64,000 bases of DNA, taken from Fremontodendron californicum. Taxonomy: Eukaryota > Streptophyta > Magnoliopsida > Malvales > Malvaceae. The stretch is from contig JAULJL010000017.1 in the NCBI GenBank assembly GCA_030761205.1, positions 692,001-756,000 of the forward strand. The letters are read 5' to 3'. Position 1 is the first letter of the stretch; every line of letters starts with the position of its first letter. Positions 1 to 10,847 of the stretch are shown here, piece after piece. A program made the translations under genes and the position numbers. The notes beneath the pieces were generated by a model, which made no database searches, had not been told where the DNA came from, and worked only from the letters and a program-made list of their open reading frames with translations.

Positions 1-192
1 GCAACCCTCTTTCATATAAGGGCATATCTACTTAGATTATGGAAAGACCTTAAAGAATTTTATACATCTAGGGTATATGAGCTAGCTTTTCTGTATGTTT
101 TGGGTGGGAGTCTCTGTCAGTACGTGTGCACTTGAGAGAGAACATGACCCATAAATAAGAAGAAGAAACAAAAAATGGAGCTAAGAGAATAC

Positions 193-673
193 CATGAATT
201 ATTATTTCCATCGTTGACGTTACTGGCGCAGTTCTCGTCGTTTACAGCTTTGGGATCTAAGGTCCCTACCTAAAATTTCTCCCACACCAACATAATAAGA
301 TACAAAGATCAGCAATCTAACGCACAAAAAATACCAAGAAAGTCATAAAGAAACACAAAAGTAGACAAAATCCCATATAGAGATCAACTTATAGAAGGTT
401 GTCTTCATCTTTTGCTTTGTTAAAACCTAAATTTCATTGAGTCTTAACTACCTGGTCGTTATGACTAAACCCCATGGCGGTGGAATTGGTGCTGTTAGTA
501 ATGGTGGCGGCGGTATTGAGAGGCTGAGATATTTGATGAGAAGACTGTGCGGGAGCCAAGAAACTCATCACCTGGTTTTCTTCAAATTGTACAAACCCCA
601 TTTCGTGGATCGCCTGTGGAGTTGAGAATGAAACTTGTAGCTCATAATTCGGGATTCCCCTTTCTCCTTCCAT
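193..673 (-). CDS. WRKY12: WRKY12-like transcription factor, 5' part (cut by window edge)
   Basis: Two coding exons are visible on the minus strand: 673-452 (222 nt, 74 codons) and 269-193 (77 nt). The start is the ATG at 673 giving MEGERGIPNYELQ; a longer frame upstream to 745 is open but the family protein begins MEG. Seen in the protein: the N-terminal segments QVSFSTPQ, EMGFVQFEENQV, MGFSHND and, in exon 2, GTLDPKAVNDENC and an Asn-rich run ending at a Trp codon split by the intron (donor at 192-191). This matches my memory of the eudicot WRKY12 N-terminus; family members control pith secondary-wall formation and flowering by binding W-boxes. The WRKYGQK zinc-finger exon is not in the window and should lie to the left of base 1. 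The identification rests on the N-terminal region only. Confidence 0.72.
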
Positions 674-773
674 TTCTTCCAAAACCCAAAGAAAGGCAAG
701 AAGCTCTCCTCCAACTCCTCCTACCGATCCTTTCTTTCTTATCACAGGACAGGATTGCTTACAAGTTTTCGTA

Positions 774-782
774 ATTTATATA
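774..782 (-). promoter_or_regulatory. Probable TATA box of the WRKY12-like gene
   Basis: The minus strand reads TATATAAAT here, about 100 bases upstream of the ATG at 673. A transcription start near 745 would leave a leader of about 70 bases. Position and sequence are seen; function is inferred. Confidence 0.45.
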
Positions 783-1362
783 GCTACTTGGTAGGTCCTA
801 ATATTGCCACATGAAATAGAGCGTTCTTGGACTTGTGTTCCACACATCCACGAGACGAGAGTCGACGCAGTCTCTGGTCAACTAGTAAACGCTAGATGGA
901 ATGTTTCTCCTGGAAATTATTCCTTTCTCGATCATCTTGTTGAGCGACGCGTGCACAAGACTTCCACACCCACTGCTTTCTCTAATGCACAGTAACAACA
1001 AATTATTAAAAGGACATTTTATTATTATTATTTATCAGTAAATAGTTGGTATTTATCAAATTCTTTTGATGCATGTGTAGAAGAACTGTTTCGAGGGGAC
1101 ATATATCATTTCTCTTATTGACTATCACGTTTTTGATATATTTTGTCTCAATCCATGATATTTATAGCTAGCTAGGTATATATAGGATCAAGATATATAT
1201 GACAAACCAATTAGTATCAAATTTATATATATTTTGTACCCCATAGAATTCTTTTAATTTTATGCATGTGTGATTCATAACCTATCTAATAATTGATTTG
1301 AATGTTCTAGCTATATATGAACATTAATATGTATGTATTTTAAAAACTTAGATGTATGGTAC
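783..1362. other. Intergenic, upstream of WRKY12-like gene
   Basis: AT-rich DNA that should hold the promoter of the leftmost gene. A 63-codon open frame at 804-995 has no recognisable product. Nothing else is supported. Confidence 0.5.
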
Positions 1363-1770
1363 CACTACGCCAAATTTGACATATAACAGCATTTATTTAT
1401 GTTCTGTATATGTGGTCGCAGCCTTATGTCTTTAGTAGCATTTTTACATATGTATAATAACACTTATCAAAATGATGCTATTTCTACTTTATAACAGTTT
1501 TTCATGATCTTTTGCATGCATTTTTCATTTGCTGCAAAAGATCTCAATTATAGCAATTATAAGTGCTACCAAAAGTATTTTTATATGATAAGATTTATAA
1601 CAGCACATGTCAAATGCTTTTAAATTTTTTTAAAATGCTGTAATTATTGGTCATTATAATATATAACAGTAATATGCAAAATGCTGTCAAAATGTTGCAT
1701 TTGCTATTTTTAACAACATTTAAAAAATGCTATAACAAAAATACTGTATAAGACTAGTTTTGACGTAGTG
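1363..1770. mobile_element. CACTA-type non-autonomous element (408 bp) with 3-bp TSD
   Basis: The element starts CACTACGCCAAAT and ends with the inverted form GTTTTGACGTAGTG. It is flanked on both sides by TAC (1360-1362 and 1771-1773), the 3-bp duplication typical of CACTA/EnSpm transposons. The interior carries many copies in both orientations of a subterminal motif like ATAACAGCATTT / AAATGCTGT, as expected for transposase-binding repeats of this superfamily. There is no coding capacity, so it depends on a transposase elsewhere. Confidence 0.85.
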
Positions 1771-1773
1771 TAC

Positions 1774-2557
1774 TCTATCCTTTTTAACACCATGCGTGAG
1801 AACTCTATTCTTTTAACAACTTATATGCACAAACGTTTTTCGATTTTTTCTAGATTTTGATTTTTGATAATGATATATAATTTAATATGTTAAAACTATA
1901 ATTGTAATCATTATAGTTGAAGCACTTTAACAAGTTCTTAAAAATTTCAACAAGGTTCAAGGAAGAAGAGTATATAATATATGTAAAGTAAGAAAAATGT
2001 TTTTAATTGTTTCATGGCATCATGTTTCACAAGATCCTGTTCATTTTTTCATTTTATTTGTTAAATGTGCCAAGATTTTTTATTCAACATTTTGTAATTT
2101 CATCGTAACACGCAAATCACGCCATCAATAACAACTAGCTAGTATATTATTGACATCGTTTCACATTTGTCATTATAATATGTAATTTAGATGTAGCTTC
2201 AATCAATAAAATGATGTGGATGTGAAAAGATAAAAGAAATTAATTATAATTATGGATGTAGCAATAATACTAAAATTGGAAATTTTAACTTAAACGTCTC
2301 AAGTTTTTAAAAAAAAAAAATTGATTTGTGATCAAGATATATATGAATTTGGTAAAGAGATTTTTTAATATAATTCTTTGAGCTGAAAATATATGCAATA
2401 TTCATGTACTTTATAATTGGACTAAATACGAAATGCTAAGATCGAATCTTAAGAATATGGGGATAAATTTCATGAAATAGGAGATTATTATTAATTACTT
2501 ATTATATATCCTAATACTCAATAAATGTACATATGAATGCATAAAAAAATTCTATAT
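1774..2557. other. AT-rich intergenic DNA
   Basis: No gene, RNA gene or bounded repeat is recognisable in this stretch. Confidence 0.5.
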
Positions 2558-2566
2558 TTTTCAAAA

Positions 2567-3132
2567 GGCTAAAATACTAAAAAAGCCCCTAAATTATGAC
2601 ATTTTTCTTAAATAAACCCTTATATTTTTATGGTACTTAAATAAGCCTTTATCCTTTGATTTGTACCTAAATAAGCCTTATTTCAAATGAAAAATTGATT
2701 TATATTAGATTTGCTCATTGATCGGGCAGCCTGCCAGGTCCGACCTGTATTGGATCGAGATTAGGTATGATTTTTGGTGATTTGAATTTGCCTGGCCCAG
2801 AAGTGGTTCATGCATTAAAAAATTAATTTTTTATTTAAATTAAATTACAAAAATTAATATAAAAATATTTTTTAAATTTTTTATTATTTTTTTAAATGGT
2901 GATCCGGGCGGGGCCTGGGTAAGGTAGACAAAAAATCTGGACCGCGACCCTACCTATGAGCAGGTCTAATGTTAAGGGTTTATTTAAGGATAAATTAAAA
3001 ATTAGGGCGTATTTGGATAGGGCTTAGTTGGGTATAAATTTAAAGGTTAAAGGTTTATTTGGATGTAATAAAAGTATAAAAACTTATTTAAATAAAGTGA
3101 TAAAGTTCAGAATTTTTTTTATTATTTTAACC
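2567..3132. mobile_element. MULE-like MITE (566 bp), TIR GGCTAAAATA, 9-bp TSD
   Basis: The left end GGCTAAAATACTAAAAAA mirrors the right end, which closes with TTATTATTTTAACC. The flanks carry a perfect 9-bp repeat TTTTCAAAA (2558-2566 and 3133-3141), the target duplication size of Mutator-like elements. The arms stay complementary for well over 100 bases (runs like AAATAAACCCTTA opposite TAAGGGTTTATTT). A second small element sits inside it (2706-2968). Related copies with the same ends occur at 21265-21825 and 33461-33764. Confidence 0.8.
2706..2968. mobile_element. Nested MITE, TAGACCTGCTCAT family
   Basis: Ends read TAGATTTGCTCAT and ATGAGCAGGTCTA, an imperfect inverted repeat. The interior is GC-rich near the ends (GGGC, CCGGGCGGGGCC). 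The same terminal motif bounds the elements at 7115-7261 and, more loosely, 7946-8177, where 8-bp flanking duplications suggest the hAT superfamily. Here the flanks are not clearly duplicated. Confidence 0.55.
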
Positions 3133-3141
3133 TTTTCAAAA

Positions 3142-4411
3142 ACATATTACTTCAAGATAATAATAATAATAATAATAATAAAAATAACCCGGTATTGAGG
3201 GTATAATCCATGATATATACCATCTTTAATTGATTTGTACCTTACAGCTACTCAACCCTATCAAAACACCTGTCCCTTTTATATTATAACTATATGGAGA
3301 TTGGCATTTTTATTTGATTATTATAGAACAATATATGGTTCGAAAAATCATAAAAACAAGTATATATATCTTTTATATTTAATTTATATCTGGACCGAAG
3401 TTGGATATAATGTTCATGCGTATTACATAAAATCTACAGATGGATTATTTTTATCAATGCTGTTTAACCTTTTTTGTATTGAAGAGAGAACAAAGGGGCA
3501 AGGAATGGAGTACTTGAGAAAAATGTTTGTCATCGCAAACAGTTCAAATCAGAAAGGAATAAATATATATATTTTTTTGTCTCCACACTTCTGCACATTT
3601 TATAGCCTATAGACATAGGGTTAGGAGTTGCACTTCATTTTGTTCCTCCCAGTCCCCGACCAGCCAATATAGTTTTTATTTTATTTTTTACAATTGACCC
3701 CATGCACTAAAATTATGCTCATGGAAAGAGAGAAAATATAAGAAGAAGAACTTGTTTTAGCAGAGAGAAAACCATAAATTCAACCATTAAAACCGACAAC
3801 TTCATCTCAATATTTTGGGATCTCTTAGGTTGTTTTGGTAAGGAGTTGTCCAAATGCAAGCTCCACAAAGAGTTTAATGTACAGTTTGTTGCGTTGTGTT
3901 TAATTTTTAAAGGTAGTTAGGGTTTTTTTGGGGATAAGTAGCAAGTTTTTTATTTATCCAAGAAGCAGCTGAGCTGCTTCAAAATACAGAGTTCTAGCAA
4001 TTCTAACATAGCCTTACCAAGTTTACATCAACTAGTCTGTTAAGCAAAAATGGTAGAATTTAGCCTCCAGGAACTACATAAATGCATGTTTACAAAGTCC
4101 ATCTTGACTTTACTAAGATCATGCAATCGCATTGAGACCGTTTCTCTGATCAATCCCAACAGATTTACCTTAACCTGTTATTACTAAGGTAGTTAGGGTT
4201 TTAATTATGCACTGTGCTTTTTAATTAAACAAGATTAAGCTGAAATTAATAATATCAAAAAAAAAAGTAATGATATGGTTGTGCCTTGATTATGTTGTCC
4301 TAATCACTCAAAGCATGATTTATTCATTTATTTAAGCAAGGTCGTGTGGGTTAGTACTGTTCACAAGCAGGGCTCGATATTCTGGTTGCCATACTGAGAG
4401 GCAAAAAAAAA
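3142..4411. other. Intergenic DNA without supported genes
   Basis: Contains an ATA/ATT microsatellite near 3160-3185. A 125-codon open frame at 3235-3612 is Ile/Tyr/Phe-rich, typical of AT-rich noise. Around 3830-4020 partial inverted TTGGTAAGG motifs hint at an old MITE, too weak to bound. Confidence 0.45.
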
Positions 4412-4565
4412 AATAAACGTTAACTCAGGTTAATTCAATTGACTCGTGTAATTATTTTTAAAAATGTCATTTAATAAGTTTAAAATTTAAATTATAACAT
4501 TTACGATCTCTTCCTTTATAAAATTATAACCTTCTTTATAAAAAAAAACTAAAAAAAAAAAAAAC
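4412..4565. repeat. SINE-like dispersed repeat, copy 1
   Basis: A block containing GTTAACTCAGGTTAATT, then AATGTCATTTAATAAG and a 3' end CTTTATAAAAAAAA. The same order of motifs recurs near 20120-20245 and 24246-24400 (all ending in a TTTTATAAAAAA-like tail). The first motif resembles a pol III A box, hence SINE-like, but no target duplication was established. Confidence 0.35.
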
Positions 4566-5183
4566 AAAGCAATAAAACAACCTGACTTAGAAGCACAAGA
4601 AAGTTAATTAGAAATATATATATATATATATATATATATACTAATTTATGTTAGAAAAATGAGAGAGGAAATAAGGGAGGGTGAGGGTGAGTCTTGGAGG
4701 CAATGAGTGGTGGGTTACATCAAAACTTCCATCCATGTCGAAAATGTCCAAATGCAGTTGAAAGATGGAAAACGATAGAGCCTTTCAAATCCCTGCCAAA
4801 TCAAATTCCAATATATACCAACACATTACAGGGCATAACATGTACACTCGGACCACCCTTGCCTGCAAAAAGAAAAAAAAAAAAAACTATGATCACTCCA
4901 GTCCCACCCCCACATTTTCCTTCCCATTTCTCCACTCACTCACTCACTCACTCACTCACTCACCACCTGTTACTTCATCCACAGTCCTCTCCCCCCTCTC
5001 TCTCTTTCTTTATTTCTCCCCCATGAAAACACCTTCCCAACTCCCTCCATAACACCAACAACAACTCTAGTGTAGCTTAAAATATTTTTTTTCCTCTCTC
5101 TCTTTCTCTCAACAACTTCCAATCTTTCCATATACATCACACAACTACTTTAAGAAAGCAATTTTCTAATGTAACCTTAACTA

Positions 5184-5228
<45 letters not shown>

Positions 5229-6071
5229 GATCTTCTCCAAAAAGTTGTAACTGCCATTTGCACTAACAAAATGCAATTTTGACCCCCGAGTATTGTAAAG
5301 GATTTTGATCAATTTCTCACCTCATTAGCCACAAAGAGAACCAAGTTTTGTGCAGACGGTTGCTTGCTTAGCTTTGCTCTCTCCCCATTAAACTGTCAAG
5401 TTTGATAAATTAATTTGAAATAGTAACATGGAGGCACCAATTCTAGTAACTCTGTTCCCCAAAAAGGAGAGGCTGATGATTACAGTTAAGCTCAGCCCTA
5501 GAAAGAATCATGGATTGTGTACTTAATTAATAGTAGTTGCCAGGAATAATCTTAACCAATTAATCATCCTAATTCTTTTCACTCTTATTTCAAGGAAATT
5601 AACATGATTACCTTAATTATGAACACAAACATATATATATATATATATATATCTCCCATTTTAATATACCCTAAGCTCAAATTTTATATTCTTTTCTAGG
5701 TGATTATTAATTAATTAATTTGACTTCTTTTCAAGGTTTTGCTAAATGCTGGTAGAAAAAAAAAGGGAAAGAAATCCTGCCACGTCAAACCCTTATTCGA
5801 TTAGGTGCTGATTGGGGAAGCTACCAGTTTTATTTTCTCCTAGTAGGATATGGGGTCAGCCTGCGAATTTGGAAAATTGAAACAAAAGCTGCATGATATG
5901 CTTTCCTTTTCTGTTTTAGTTTTGAAAAGATTTATGTTAATAAGTGAAGGAATATGGAGAAAAAAAAAGGGAATCTTGTAAAAATTTGGGCTGCTACAAG
6001 GGAAGCATATACCATGTTGCTTAGTCATATCATGATTCAGCTAGCTAGCTACTGTCACTGTTGAACCGAAA
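4566..6071. other. Intergenic DNA with microsatellites
   Basis: Holds TA runs at about 4616-4640, 5188-5225 and 5630-5652, and a CTCA tetranucleotide repeat at about 4930-4962 followed by a C/T-rich stretch that resembles a plant 5' leader. Two overlapping frames of 95 and 110 codons (4694-5052) lack recognisable domains. No gene is supported. Confidence 0.45.
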
Positions 6072-7837
6072 TTTTTTTTTTTATCACAATATAGTTAAAA
6101 AAATTATTTATTAAAATATTTTTTTTTTTAGATTACTTTTTAAAATCTGTTTTTTTTTTTTTTTTTAAATCAGTTGAAAAATCATCATGGTCCATGACGA
6201 TTTTTCAACTGAAAATTTTAATTTTTTAAAAATACCAGTTGAGAAATCGTCATACGCCATGACGATTTTCCAACTACAAATTTTAAAATTTTTCAATTTT
6301 TTACATTGGCCAGTTGAGAAATCGTCATAGGCCATCACGTTACTTTTTTTTTATTCTTTTAATTTTAATAAATAATAAAAATTATATAATTTATAAATTT
6401 AAAAAATAAAGATTTAATAATTTTAATATATAATTTTTATCCCATTATGGTAGAAGTGTCCATGGGCCGGGCCCATGTATGGTATTAACACCACATTTGC
6501 TTGCCCAAGCCACGGTGGCAATTTTCAACCTTTATTTATTTATTTTTTAAAAATAAAAATTTAATAATTTTAATATATAATTTTTATCCCATGGTGGTAG
6601 AAGTGTCCATGGGCCGAGCCGGACCCATGTATGGTATCAACACCACATTTGTTTGCCCAAGCCATGGTGGCAATTTTTCAACCTTTATTTATATTTATTT
6701 TAATTTTAAAAAATAATAAAAATTACATAAAAATTATATAATTTTTAATTTAAAAAAATAAAAAATAAAAAATATAACAATTTACCAAAAATTATATTCG
6801 TAATTAGACATGTTCATGGGCCGGGCCACGACCTGAAATTTTTTCCCTTGCCCAAGCCCATTTCGAGTCGTGCCGACCCGAAAGCCCATTTCACTATTAA
6901 AAAAATATTTTTATATATTTTATAATTTTTTAAATTTTGTTATTTAATTTTTTTTAAATTAAAAATTATATAATTTTTATTTAAAATTTATTATTTAATA
7001 AAATTACAAAAACACTTGTCCAAGCAAGGACTAATACGACACTTTGGTTGGCCTTTCTCTCGGAGGTCCATTTATTACGAATACAAGTTGAAAGAATTCG
7101 ATTGACATTATGGATAGACCTGCTCATGGGCCGGGCAGCCCGTCCGACCAGACCCGGATCACTATTTATATATTAAAATAATTAAATTCAGGCCCGCGAG
7201 CCGGGCCTTGGCAAGGAAGTTGAAAAATTTCGAGTCGCGACCCGACTCATGAGCAGGCCTTATTATGAATATAATTTTTTAATTTTTGGTAAATTATTAT
7301 ATTTTTATTTTTTAAAATTAAAAATTATATAATTTTATTATTTTATAAAATTAAAAAAATAATAAATAAAAGTTGAAAAATTGCCACCGTGGCTTGGGCA
7401 AACAAATGTGGTGTTGATACCATACATGGGCCCGGCCCGGCCCATGGACACTTCTACCACCATGGGATAAAAATTATATATTAAAATTATTAAATCTTTA
7501 TTTTTTAAATTTATAAATTATATAATTTTTATTATTTATTAAAATTAAAAGAATAAAAAAAACAAAAAAGTAAATTTACCTTGGAAAATCGCCACCCACG
7601 GTGGCGATTTTCCAATGTGAAAAATTGAAAATTTTTAAAATTGTATTTGGAAAATCGCCATGGGCAATGGCGATTTTCCAACTGGTATTTTAAAAAAAAA
7701 AAAATCAGTTGGAAAATCGCCACGAGCCATGGCAATATCCCAACTGGTTTAAAAAAAGCGAATTTTGAAAATTAATCTGAAAATAACGATATTTTAATAA
7801 ATATTTTTTTTGTCTATATTTTGATAAAAAAAAAAAA
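6072..7837. mobile_element. Inverted-repeat element with hairpin arrays, deleted relative of the MULE at 36.7-41.4 kb
   Basis: Both outer ends contain a T/A run followed by TATCACAATATAG (left) or its inverted form (right, 7813-7828), like the terminal ATTACAATATAG of the large MULE at 36741-41432. Each arm then has three hairpins of the form CAGTTGGAAAATCGCCAT...ATGGCGATTTTCCAACTG (left 6170-6350, partly decayed to CGTCAT; right 7575-7745). Inside these are longer complementary blocks carrying GTGTCCATGGGCCGGGCC and ACACCACATTTG, present twice in tandem on the left (about 6430-6535 and 6580-6690) and once inverted on the right (7380-7470). There is no gene. Target duplication is unclear (AACCGAAA versus AACCAAAA). 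Confidence 0.65.
7115..7261. mobile_element. hAT-like MITE (147 bp) nested in the inverted-repeat element
   Basis: Ends TAGACCTGCTCATGGGCCGGG and, inverted, CCCGACTCATGAGCAGGCC. Flanks are ATTATGGA (7107-7114) and ATTATGAA (7262-7269), an 8-bp duplication with one mismatch, as in hAT elements. Same terminal motif as 2706-2968. Confidence 0.6.
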
Positions 7838-7945
7838 CCAAAAAAAGACAACGAATATCTTTTTTCATCCATTGGCCCGGGTGACTGCAAAATATAGTTG
7901 AGGATAAGGTTGTTCCAGCCTAGAATATATATGAATAGTTTCAAT

Positions 7946-8177
7946 TAGATCTGGCAATTCGTGTATTCATATTGTATTCGTGTATTTTGTCGTGTCATAA
8001 TCATATTTAAGATATTTTATATTTATATAAATTTTGATATGTCAATAATTCGTATTATACAGATTTTGAAACATTCGTGTATTAGTGTAGTGTTCGTATT
8101 ATTTTTTCATGTCGTGTCATATTCGTGTCATATTTTTAATTATTTTTTTCATGTCGTGTCCAATATTATCAGGTCTA
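7946..8177. mobile_element. hAT-like MITE (232 bp)
   Basis: Begins TAGATCTGGCAATTCGTGT and ends ATTATCAGGTCTA. Flanks GTTTCAAT and CTTTCAAT match in 7 of 8 bases, the hAT duplication size. The interior is rich in CGTGTCAT/TTCGTGT motifs; the same motif mix in inverted orientation recurs around 23380-23600, so that region probably holds a decayed relative. Confidence 0.6.
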
Positions 8178-10679
8178 CTTTCAATTTCAAATTTTTTTTT
8201 TTTTTGATTTTTCATCCCACATAAATGAAGCGATCAAATTAAAGTACAAACTAGCTAGACCTACTTCTATGCTATCACTCCAAAGATTAAAAGTAGGTAT
8301 AAGAATTTTTTAGCCTAAAATAGTCTATTTCTTTCTTCTCTTTCTTCTTCTTCTTTTTTTTTTTTTTTTTTAATATGTTAAATATATTTCTGACGTTTTT
8401 GCGTTCATGTCTTTCGATCGGAACATTTGTGAAACAGTATTTCTAGCTATTTCTTTACTTTTACACTGTTGATTAATATATATATACATATATATATATA
8501 TATGTTTCTCTTGGCTGGAATGAGTTCTTGATATTTACTTTGTCTGTCCATATGTTTCTACTGATAAATTTTTGTTCTCTGATATGAAAATTCTGGTTGC
8601 CTACTGCCTGCAGGTGACCTTTATTATATGGCGTTGTTTTGAGAAAAATTCAATAAGAAAACAAGAGTTTTCTGCCAAGATAAACCCTATTCCTGGAACC
8701 ACTTTGCTTCTGTTGGAAAAGGAACATGTGAGTGGAAATGAAGCCAAAATGCTTTACAATCATACTACTGACAAATTAATATCTTCTTAAAATCGAGATC
8801 CTTCAAATCCTCCAGCGGCCAGCGGCAATCCCCTTCTCCTTGAATAGAGAAAAACAACAGAAGCAAACTGTAGATGGTGAAGGGCGCCCTTGTGCATGCC
8901 TAATAATGATTTTAAAATTTGTCAGATATTCTTCTGCCATATATCGAATGACGCATTATTCAAATGCAGATTCCACAAGGTTAGAGTTAGGTCAAATTAA
9001 ATATATGCAATTTAAAAAAGAAGAATAGCTTTCATAATTCATAATTAATATCTGAATTAATTGGAGCAGAAAAGATATCTCCAGCATATTGCACTCTGAT
9101 AGCTAGTAACATAAAAATGAGATAAGACTAATGAAAAGGACGAGGGGAAACTCATAGAGATGTATAGAGATCACTATCCTCATCTCGAAAAGAGAGTAGA
9201 CAAGATATTTTAATCTCATCTCGAAAAAAAAAAAAAGAAAGATGTTTGGACATATTAATTAAAGGAAAAATAGTTTATAGGGGAAAAGTTTTACATTAAA
9301 AATGGATTGAAGCAACAAATTAAAGGAAAAAAATAGTTGAAGTAGCAGACAACAGTAAACCATAGTTTTCAATGAAGGAGAAAGAAAAAAGGGTTACCAA
9401 AGGAACCGACATCTCCATGATTTCTATATTGAAGATTCAAAAGTTTAATAAACAATATTCCTCACAAAAAGGTTACATTTTGAAGCAATAGCCAATAAGA
9501 GAAGAAGTAGCTAAAGGCGGTTTATGCTGAATTCCATGCAACAATCATGGCGCCCTTTCAATCAAATTTCTAAAGTCTTCCGAATTTCATGATGGTAGAG
9601 TGAGGCATCAGATATTTGGTGGATCCTCTTTTTATTAACTTGTTCATACCCCCCACATAAATAGTTCAATTTGTTGTTTCATAAATGGGTTTGAAATTTG
9701 AAGGGAATGTTCCTACAGGTAAAACTGAACAATTCTCACCAACTTTGCCATCCAACAGTTTTTTTATTTCTCCTTTTTATTCCCAATTTATCAGAATTAT
9801 ATACCTGATCTCAAGAAGTTTAAGTGCTTGACCTACTTGTTATACAATGACTCCTATAATTGGGAATTTTGTTCATAAAAAAAGGTGGGTTTGGACTAAT
9901 TAATATACTAATTCAGAGGCATGAGCGACTTCAATGCTTCTAAAGATATTCTAAGTAACATAGGCTCTAGTTTATGAGGCCATTTTTTTTCATACATTCA
10001 AGGCAATTATCTCTCACACCATTTACTCGGTTTTGTTATTTTGTTTTTCTTATATAACAAAAAAAAAAACCCTTTAAGATATATAAACATGAGAAATTAT
10101 GGTCAGTGAAATTTAAAAACTTCAATAACAGATTTAAAAGAATAACTTATATTTTTATAAAGTATAATAAAAAAATTAAAAATTTAATATAATAAAAAAT
10201 AATCTTATTTTGGTTTCAATTAAAACACCCACTTAAAATTTAAAAAGTTGCATGTATGTCGGGCCATTTAATATCCCAAGATACATCCAAGGAAAAGCTA
10301 ACAAACTTTTTGGTATATTTTCGAGCAATAACGGGGCCCAACATAATTAGGCTACCTCCAAGCAGGGTAAACATTATGGACCTGAATGATATGACTACCA
10401 TAGGTCGTCTAATTTTCTGGCCCAATTATATTTCAGTACTAATAGGTCTATTATTTTGTATAATTCTTTTTTGGTAAGACACTTTTTTGTTTCTTTCTTT
10501 TGCAAGACATTAATTTTGTGTTTCTTGCAACTTATTTTCACATAATTCCATTTCATTCTTAGGTGCAAAAGTATCAAACAAGCTGTATTCACTGAGATTA
10601 ACAATTTGAAACTGTTTCAACTTTCAATATATATATATATATATATATATGATTAATACTTGATACATTGTCATTGTAT
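8178..10679. other. Intergenic DNA without supported genes
   Basis: TA microsatellites at about 8477-8507 and 10628-10651. Short open frames at 8572-8790, 8840-9028 and 10240-10604 show no domain and no conserved splice context. Nothing else is supported. Confidence 0.45.
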
Positions 10680-10815
10680 AGGGCTATATACTGACAGTGC
10701 ATTCTACGATATCACCTGTCGGGTTAAGGGTTAGTGGTTAGGAGTTAGGAGTTAGGGTTAGTGATTAGCTTTTTAATGAGGTGTCAGTATAGGATTCACT
10801 GTCAGTGTATGAAAA
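10680..10815. mobile_element. Small inverted-repeat element (MITE) with telomere-like centre
   Basis: ATACTGACAGTG near the left end is mirrored by CACTGTCAGTGTAT on the right, and GATATCACCTGTC by GAGGTGTCAGTATAG. The centre holds degenerate GGGTTAG/GGAGTTAG units. No target duplication was resolved. Confidence 0.5.
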
Positions 10816-10847
10816 ACGAACTCATATATATATATATATATATATCA

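Noticed and set aside
434..745. N-terminally extended WRKY12 start at 745 (MIRKKGSVGG)
   Set aside because: The extension lies in the predicted 5' leader just below the TATA box, and the family begins at MEG (673).
3235..3612. 125-codon plus-strand frame
   Set aside because: Composition (Ile, Tyr, Phe, Leu) is that expected from AT-rich non-coding DNA; no domain.
10720..10775. Interstitial telomere (GGGTTAAGGGTTAG units)
   Set aside because: Only a few degenerate units, inside the arms of a small inverted-repeat element, so not a telomeric tract.
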